From CAZKCI01 sp964551475 (lineage in GTDB: Bacteria > Auribacterota > Erginobacteria > Erginobacterales > CAZKCI01): a stretch of DNA of 27,949 bases. The notes below the pieces were generated by a model. The model saw only the letters and a list, made by a program, of their open reading frames with translations, was not told the DNA's origin and searched no databases. Both the position numbers and the translations under genes were made by a program. This document shows positions 23,860 through 27,949 of the stretch, piece by piece. Each line of letters begins with the position of its first letter. The first letter of the stretch is position 1. The stretch lies in assembly GCA_964551475.1 (NCBI GenBank), contig CAZKCI010000111.1:1-27949 (forward strand), written 5' to 3'.

Positions 23860-24009
23860 TGTGGTGTCACTAACACTGCTTTACAATAATACTGTCATTG
23901 CGAGGAGCGAAGCGACAAAGCAATCTCTTGGGGCGCAAGTAATTGAGATTGCTTCGCTCTCGCTCGCAATGACAAATCCGGACAAGGTATTTCTGGAACA
24001 CCACACTAG
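23856..24009. mobile_element. MITE-like nested palindromic element (CATTGCGAG type)
   Basis: The outer ends TGTGGTGT (23860-23867) and ACACCACA (23998-24005) are exact inverses, both flanked by CTAG, which could be a 4-bp target duplication. Inside, 23894-23927 (GTCATTGCGAGGAGCGAAGC...) and 23945-23973 (...CGCTCGCAATGAC) form a second inverted pair. No coding sequence is present. The inner CATTGCGAG...GAAGCAATCTC sequence is, from memory, a palindrome repeated in genomes of several phyla. The left CTAG contains the stop codon of the lipoprotein. Confidence 0.7.
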
Positions 24010-24124
24010 AGGATAGAGGATAGAGGGTGGAGGATAGTAAAAAGGCACGCTTTCCCCATCGGTCCTTGCGGTCCATTCAGTCCATAGCGTCCATCGAGTC
24101 CATATCGTCCATCCAGTCCATGGT
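24008..24124. repeat. Composite repeat, copy 1: 7-bp array, AAAAAGG, 9-bp array
   Basis: AGAGGAT-type 7-bp units run from 24008 to about 24036, followed by AGTAAAAAGGC, then seven 9-bp units of the form GTCCATNNN from 24062 to 24124. The 9-bp array would encode Ser-Ile-x tripeptides, which explains an apparent N-terminal extension on the next gene. Confidence 0.85.
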
Positions 24125-24158
24125 GTTCTATCGCCCGTCGGGCGCAAGGAGGGAGTCG

Positions 24159-25124
24159 ATGAAAATGTTTCCCGTAGCGGTCGTTGCGCTCCTGTCATTC
24201 TTCATCTTCAGCACCGGCTCCGGAGCAGCCGAGCGGACGCTCTCCACCCAACTTCCCGTCAGCTCCTCGGTGAAGATCGCCGCCGACGACGAGAACAACG
24301 TCTGGGCGGGCGGGGCGCAGGGATGCGTCTACCACCTCTCTCTCGTCGCCGCTCCCTCCCCCATTGCCACGCCGACACCCCTGCGCTGTTCCGTCCACAC
24401 CGACTTCGACGGCGACGGAGTGAGCGACATCGCCCTCTACAGCCAGAGCCAAGGGCGCTGGGCGATCCGCGACCTCACCCGGGTCTACTTCGGCTCCTCT
24501 GTTGACGCCGCCGTCCCTGCCGATTACGACGGCGACGGCGTCTGCGACATCGCCACGCAAAGGGGAGCCTCGGGCTTGTGGGCGGTCAGAGACCTCACGC
24601 GCGTCTACCTGGGCATGCTCAACGATTATCCCCTTCCGGGCGACTACGACGGCGACGGGACGGCCGATGTCTGCATCTTCCGCGCCGAGAACGGCCTCTG
24701 GTCGGTGAGAAACGTCACCCGCTTCTACTTCGGAGGCTCGGGCGACCGGGCCGCTGTCGGCTACTACGACGCCGACAACATCCTGGACGTCGCCGTCTAC
24801 AAGGGAGACCAGGGGCTGTGGGCGGTCCGGGATATCACCCGCTTCTACCTCGGCTCCTCGGCCGACAACCCGGTGCCGGGCGACTACGCGGGCGACCCCA
24901 CCTGGGAAGGCGCGATCTTCCGTCCCGCCGACAAACTCTGGTCGATCCGCGAACTCACCCGGGTCTACTTCGGAAGCGGCAACATTGCCCCTCGCCCGGC
25001 CGACTATGACGGCGACGGCCATGACGACGTCGGCGTCTACCGCTATCTCGACGGCCAGTGGGCGGTCCGCGACGTGACCCGCGTCTGGTTCGGCTCCAGC
25101 ACGGACTATCCGGTGACGAGGTAG
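24159..25124 (+). CDS. Second secreted six-repeat VCBS/FG-GAP-like protein
   Basis: A 321-residue protein. The signal peptide is MKMFPVAVVALLSFFIFSTGSGAAE. A 65-residue segment (VKIAADDENNVWAGGAQGCVYHL, then a Pro/Thr linker) is followed by six repeats of about 39-40 residues such as DYDGDGVCDIATQRGASGLWAVRDLTRVYLG. The loop DxDGDG is intact in repeats 1, 2, 3 and 6 and degenerate in 4 and 5. Start: AAGGAGG lies 6-7 bases before the ATG at 24159. An in-frame ATG at 24027 would only read through the 9-bp repeat array. It is a clear paralogue of the protein at 22608, with the same W-x-[VI]-R-[DNE]-[LVI]-T-R-x-[YW]-[FL]-G core. Probably extracellular; function unknown. Confidence 0.85.
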   Translation: MKMFPVAVVALLSFFIFSTGSGAAERTLSTQLPVSSSVKIAADDENNVWAGGAQGCVYHLSLVAAPSPIATPTPLRCSVHTDFDGDGVSDIALYSQSQGRWAIRDLTRVYFGSSVDAAVPADYDGDGVCDIATQRGASGLWAVRDLTRVYLGMLNDYPLPGDYDGDGTADVCIFRAENGLWSVRNVTRFYFGGSGDRAAVGYYDADNILDVAVYKGDQGLWAVRDITRFYLGSSADNPVPGDYAGDPTWEGAIFRPADKLWSIRELTRVYFGSGNIAPRPADYDGDGHDDVGVYRYLDGQWAVRDVTRVWFGSSTDYPVTR

Positions 25125-25260
25125 AGGATAGGGGATAGAGGGTAGAGGGTAGAGGATAGAGGATAGTAAAAAGGCTCGGCTGGCGCGGCGGGCCTTTTTA
25201 TTGGTCCATATCGTCCATCTCGTCCATACCGTCCTATCGTCCATACCGTCCGGTCGTCCG
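25125..25260. repeat. Composite repeat, copy 2: 7-bp array, terminator hairpin, 9-bp array
   Basis: AGAGGGT/AGAGGAT units run directly after the stop of the second repeat protein to about 25166. AGTAAAAAGGC with an inverse GCCTTTTT follows, then 8-9-bp units of GTCCATANC from 25203 to about 25260. Order and wording match copy 1 at 24008-24124, so the two copies flank the gene as direct repeats. Confidence 0.85.
25167..25200. terminator. Bidirectional intrinsic terminator
   Basis: TAAAAAGGC (25167-25175) pairs with GCCTTTTTA (25192-25200) around a GC-rich loop. The stem ends in a five-T run in both directions. It lies 43 bases after the stop of the second repeat protein. Confidence 0.75.
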
Positions 25261-25349
25261 GCCGGCTATTTTTCTTGTTTGCCTTTACTGGCCCCTGCCT
25301 TACAATGCCCCTTTTCCAATACCAGCCACCACAAACCAAGGGGTGACCC

Positions 25350-27949
25350 GTGATCAAGTCGAGCGGCTTCTGGCGCGCGTTTGCGGTTTTCTCATCGTTC
25401 TGTTTCCTCCTTTCCTTCCTCCCCGCGATCTCTTTTTCCGCCGCGGGCGAAAAAAGCGTCAAGGTCATCGTCCCCGCCGACGCCTCGCCGGCCCTTCTGA
25501 AACAGGCCGGAGCGAAACTCGTCGCCGACCGTTCCTCCTATCGCGTCTATGAAGTCTCCGCCGAGCGGGCCTCCTCTCTCTCCGGCGCTCTCCCCCGCCC
25601 CGACTTCGACCGAATCGAACTCAACCGCGCCGTCCTCGACACCACCGTCGCGCTCCCCGCCGTTCCCCCCTCTCTCACCGCCGCCGAAAACGCCGACGGG
25701 CTGATGCTCGTCCAGTTCTCCGCTCCTCCTCTCGATGCCGACATCGCTCTCATTTCCAAGGCCGGCGCGGAGATCGTCCAGTACGTCCCCCAGAACGCCT
25801 ACATTATCTGGGTCCCCGCTTCCGCGGCGCCGGCCGTGGCCCGGGCCGCCTCCGCTTCGCCTGTCCAGTACTACGGCCCCTATCACCCCTGGTATGCCCT
25901 CTCCCCGAGGCTCGACAAGGCCGAGGGGGAAACCATGGTCACGGTCCAGTTCTATAACTACGGCGAGGGCGCCCGTTCGGCCGCGGAAAAGATCGCTGCC
26001 GGTTCGGTCAAAACGCTCCAGGGACCGAAGGAAGCTTTGGGCGGACACTACATCAACGTCCGCGTCTCTGTCGCCGCTTCCTCCCTTTCCTCTCTCGCCT
26101 CGCTCCCCGGCGTGGTCACTGTCGAGCCCTATGTCGAGCCTAAACTCTTATGCGAGCGCCAGGACCAGACGATGGCCCGCAACCTGAACCCCGGCGAGAC
26201 CGGCCCCTCCGCGCCCGGCTACCTCTCCTTCCTCTCCTCTCTGTCCTTCCCCACCGACCCCGCCGAGTATTCGATCATCGACATCGTCGACGACGGCTTC
26301 GACACCGGAAACGCCGCCTCCCCCGGGAACTCCGAGTTCCGCGAGCTCAACAACGCGGGGCTCCCCTCCCGCGTCGCCTATGCGATCATCGCCGCCGGCG
26401 CCTCCGGTTTCACTCCCGAGGGCGCGGATGGCCACGGGAACATCAACTGCTCGATCGTCGGCGGCTACAATGACGGCGCGGGCTCCCCCGCCAACGTCGA
26501 TTCCCAGGGCTACCACTGGGGGTTGGGCGTCTCCCCCTACGGGCGCATCGCCTCGACTAAAATCTTCGGCCCCTCGGGCTGGTCCTATCCCGATGAAGAC
26601 CTGATGGTCTCCAACCAGTATGCCGCCGGCGTCCGCGCCACATCCAACTCCTGGGGCGCCGACAACGCGGGAGCTTACGACATCGACTCCCAGGCCTACG
26701 ACCGGAGAACCCGCGACGCCCAGTCCGGCACCGCAGGAAACCAGGAGATGCTCTTCGTCTTCGCCGCCGGCAACGCCGGGTCCGGTTCCAGTTCCGTGGG
26801 AACGCCGGCCACGGCCAAGAACGTGATCGCCGTGGGTGCAAGCGAGAACAACGATGCCGTCCTCTCCTACACCGACGGCTGCGGCGTGGGCGTGAGCGGC
26901 TCCGACAACATACAGGACATCATCGACTTCTCGAGCCGCGGCCCCTGCCTCGACTCCCGCTTCAAGCCCGAGATCGTGGCGCCGGGAACGCACATCCACG
27001 GCGCGGCCTCCTATGACGCGAGCTATAACGGTTCCGGCGTCTGCGACCAGTACAACCCCGTCGGACAGATCAAGTACGCCGAGTCCTCGGGAACCAGCCA
27101 CTCCACGCCCGCCATCTCCGGCTTCGTCTCGCTGGTCACCAACTTCCTCTCCCGCGTCTACGAGTTTGCCTCGCCCAGCCCGGCCCTGAAGAAGGCCTAC
27201 GTCGTCCACTGTGCCCACTTCATGACCGGCGTGGACGCGAATGACAACCTCCCCTCCAACAACCAGGGCTTCGGCATCGCCGACCTCTCTCTCGCCTTCA
27301 ATACCGATGCCGAGCGCTACCTCCTCGACCAGACCGAGCTCTTCACCGCCTCCGGCCAGTCCTTTTCCGTCGAGGGCGCACTCGACCAGCCCGGTCAGGT
27401 CTTCCGGGCGGCGCTGGTCTGGACCGACCCCCCCGGCGCCACCTCTGGGAACGCCTACATCAACGACCTCGACCTCGAAGTGACGATCAACGGCACTCTC
27501 TACCGGGGCAATAATTTCACGAATGGCGTCTCCCAGACCGGAGGGGCCGCCGATGTCCGCAACAACACCGAGTGCGTCTTCCTTCCCGCCGGAACGACCG
27601 GCAACGTCACCATCACCGTCAAGGCGACCACCATCGCGGGCGACGGCGTCCCGGCCAACGGCGACGCCACCGACCAGGACTTCGCCCTGGTCGTCTACAA
27701 CTTCGACACCACCCCCTGGCAATACCTGATCGACGAAGGCTTCGACGGTTTCCAGACCGGGACCCGCCCGTCAGGCTGGTCCTTCACCAACTGCAACGCC
27801 GACACCGACACCTACACCACCGCCGGCGACTATGGAAAGGCCTCACCCGCGATCAAGTTCGACGAGACCGGAGACGCGGCCACCTCCACGACCTTCGCCA
27901 ACCCCGACTGGCTGACCTTCTGGATCAGGGGCGAGGCGGCCGACCCGGC
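25350..27949 (+). CDS. Secreted subtilisin-family (S8) serine peptidase, 3' end missing
   Basis: An open frame of at least 866 codons running off the window. Start GTG 25350 (MIKSSGFWRAF) follows AAGGGG by 6 bases and gives a signal peptide ending about residue 31 (FSAAG). Residues 32-275 look like a large propeptide with two similar alpha/beta units. One has LVQFSAPPLDADIALISKAG and YYGPYHPWYALSP. The S8 domain has Asp314 in DIVDDGFD, His362 in GADGHGN, Asn475 in FAAGNAG and Ser583 in SSGTSHSTPAISG. A beta-sandwich domain of the kind found after KP-43-like subtilases follows (VFRAALVWTDPPGATSGN ... INDLDLEVTING). A further domain begins near residue 795 (DEGFDGFQTGTRPSGW). It is probably exported and perhaps surface-anchored. 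The anchor is not visible. Confidence 0.93.
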   Translation, partial: MIKSSGFWRAFAVFSSFCFLLSFLPAISFSAAGEKSVKVIVPADASPALLKQAGAKLVADRSSYRVYEVSAERASSLSGALPRPDFDRIELNRAVLDTTVALPAVPPSLTAAENADGLMLVQFSAPPLDADIALISKAGAEIVQYVPQNAYIIWVPASAAPAVARAASASPVQYYGPYHPWYALSPRLDKAEGETMVTVQFYNYGEGARSAAEKIAAGSVKTLQGPKEALGGHYINVRVSVAASSLSSLASLPGVVTVEPYVEPKLLCERQDQTMARNLNPGETGPSAPGYLSFLSSLSFPTDPAEYSIIDIVDDGFDTGNAASPGNSEFRELNNAGLPSRVAYAIIAAGASGFTPEGADGHGNINCSIVGGYNDGAGSPANVDSQGYHWGLGVSPYGRIASTKIFGPSGWSYPDEDLMVSNQYAAGVRATSNSWGADNAGAYDIDSQAYDRRTRDAQSGTAGNQEMLFVFAAGNAGSGSSSVGTPATAKNVIAVGASENNDAVLSYTDGCGVGVSGSDNIQDIIDFSSRGPCLDSRFKPEIVAPGTHIHGAASYDASYNGSGVCDQYNPVGQIKYAESSGTSHSTPAISGFVSLVTNFLSRVYEFASPSPALKKAYVVHCAHFMTGVDANDNLPSNNQGFGIADLSLAFNTDAERYLLDQTELFTASGQSFSVEGALDQPGQVFRAALVWTDPPGATSGNAYINDLDLEVTINGTLYRGNNFTNGVSQTGGAADVRNNTECVFLPAGTTGNVTITVKATTIAGDGVPANGDATDQDFALVVYNFDTTPWQYLIDEGFDGFQTGTRPSGWSFTNCNADTDTYTTAGDYGKASPAIKFDETGDAATSTTFANPDWLTFWIRGEAADP

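Noticed and set aside
24062..25260. CRISPR array
   Set aside because: Repeat units are only 7-9 bp, vary from copy to copy and have no unique spacers between them. No cas gene is present.
25343..25552. GTG at 25343 as start of the peptidase gene
   Set aside because: It is in another frame and gives a 69-residue Arg-rich product. GTG 25350 opens the frame with a signal peptide.
26148..27722. Long minus-strand open frame opposite the subtilase
   Set aside because: The plus strand encodes the Asp, His, Asn and Ser motifs of a subtilisin in one unbroken frame. The minus product is Gly/Val-rich shadow sequence.

Overview
This window is a GC-rich stretch of chromosome from a diderm (Gram-negative-type) bacterium. 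The evidence for two membranes is a complete MlaD/MlaF/MlaE phospholipid transport set, a LolA-like periplasmic protein, several lipoproteins and an L,D-transpeptidase. No ribosomal RNA or classic marker gene is present, so taxonomy is inference. The short C-terminal Pro-Trp/Trp-Glu lipoprotein and the two secreted proteins built of 40-residue DxDGDG...W-x-[VI]-R-[DN]-[LV]-T-R repeats recall genomes of the PVC superphylum and neighbouring candidate phyla (Omnitrophota or Auribacterota-like). I hold that only loosely.

Layout. Positions 32-1460 (minus) carry a short ArgA-type acetyltransferase overlapping accA. Positions 1627-8279 (minus) form an envelope block. A LolA-like protein, MlaE and MlaF come first. 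They are followed by a tightly coupled five-gene run: MlaD with a fused C-terminal beta domain, phosphatidylserine decarboxylase, phosphatidylserine synthase, a lone receiver domain and a LysM L,D-transpeptidase. Its genes would make phosphatidylethanolamine, move phospholipids between membranes and crosslink peptidoglycan. Positions 8415-10600 (minus) hold an unrecognised protein, a secreted GHL10-type glycosidase and a tiny lipoprotein. A PpiD/SurA-like chaperone (plus, 10762-12381) converges on glyA (minus), which is followed upstream by tsaC. Positions 14804-21244 (minus) hold four large multi-pass GT-C-type membrane proteins (three GT39-like and one DUF2079). Next come a 99-residue orphan and the PLP-binding protein YggS. 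From 22608 onward (plus) come two secreted six-repeat proteins separated by a BamE-like lipoprotein. A secreted subtilisin-family peptidase then runs off the right edge.

The most striking non-coding signal is in the spacers. Many gaps between genes hold their own low-complexity sequence. Some are arrays of 7-, 9-, 10- or 14-bp units. Others are long imperfect inverted repeats (stems of about 26-46 bp), REP-like palindromes or a MITE-like element. Several families recur in two spacers, and some spacers have produced spurious N-terminal extensions on open reading frames. I see no CRISPR array, phage, integrase, transposase gene or tRNA. No bona fide new defence or mobile system is evident. The spacer-repeat behaviour is the best candidate for something undescribed.
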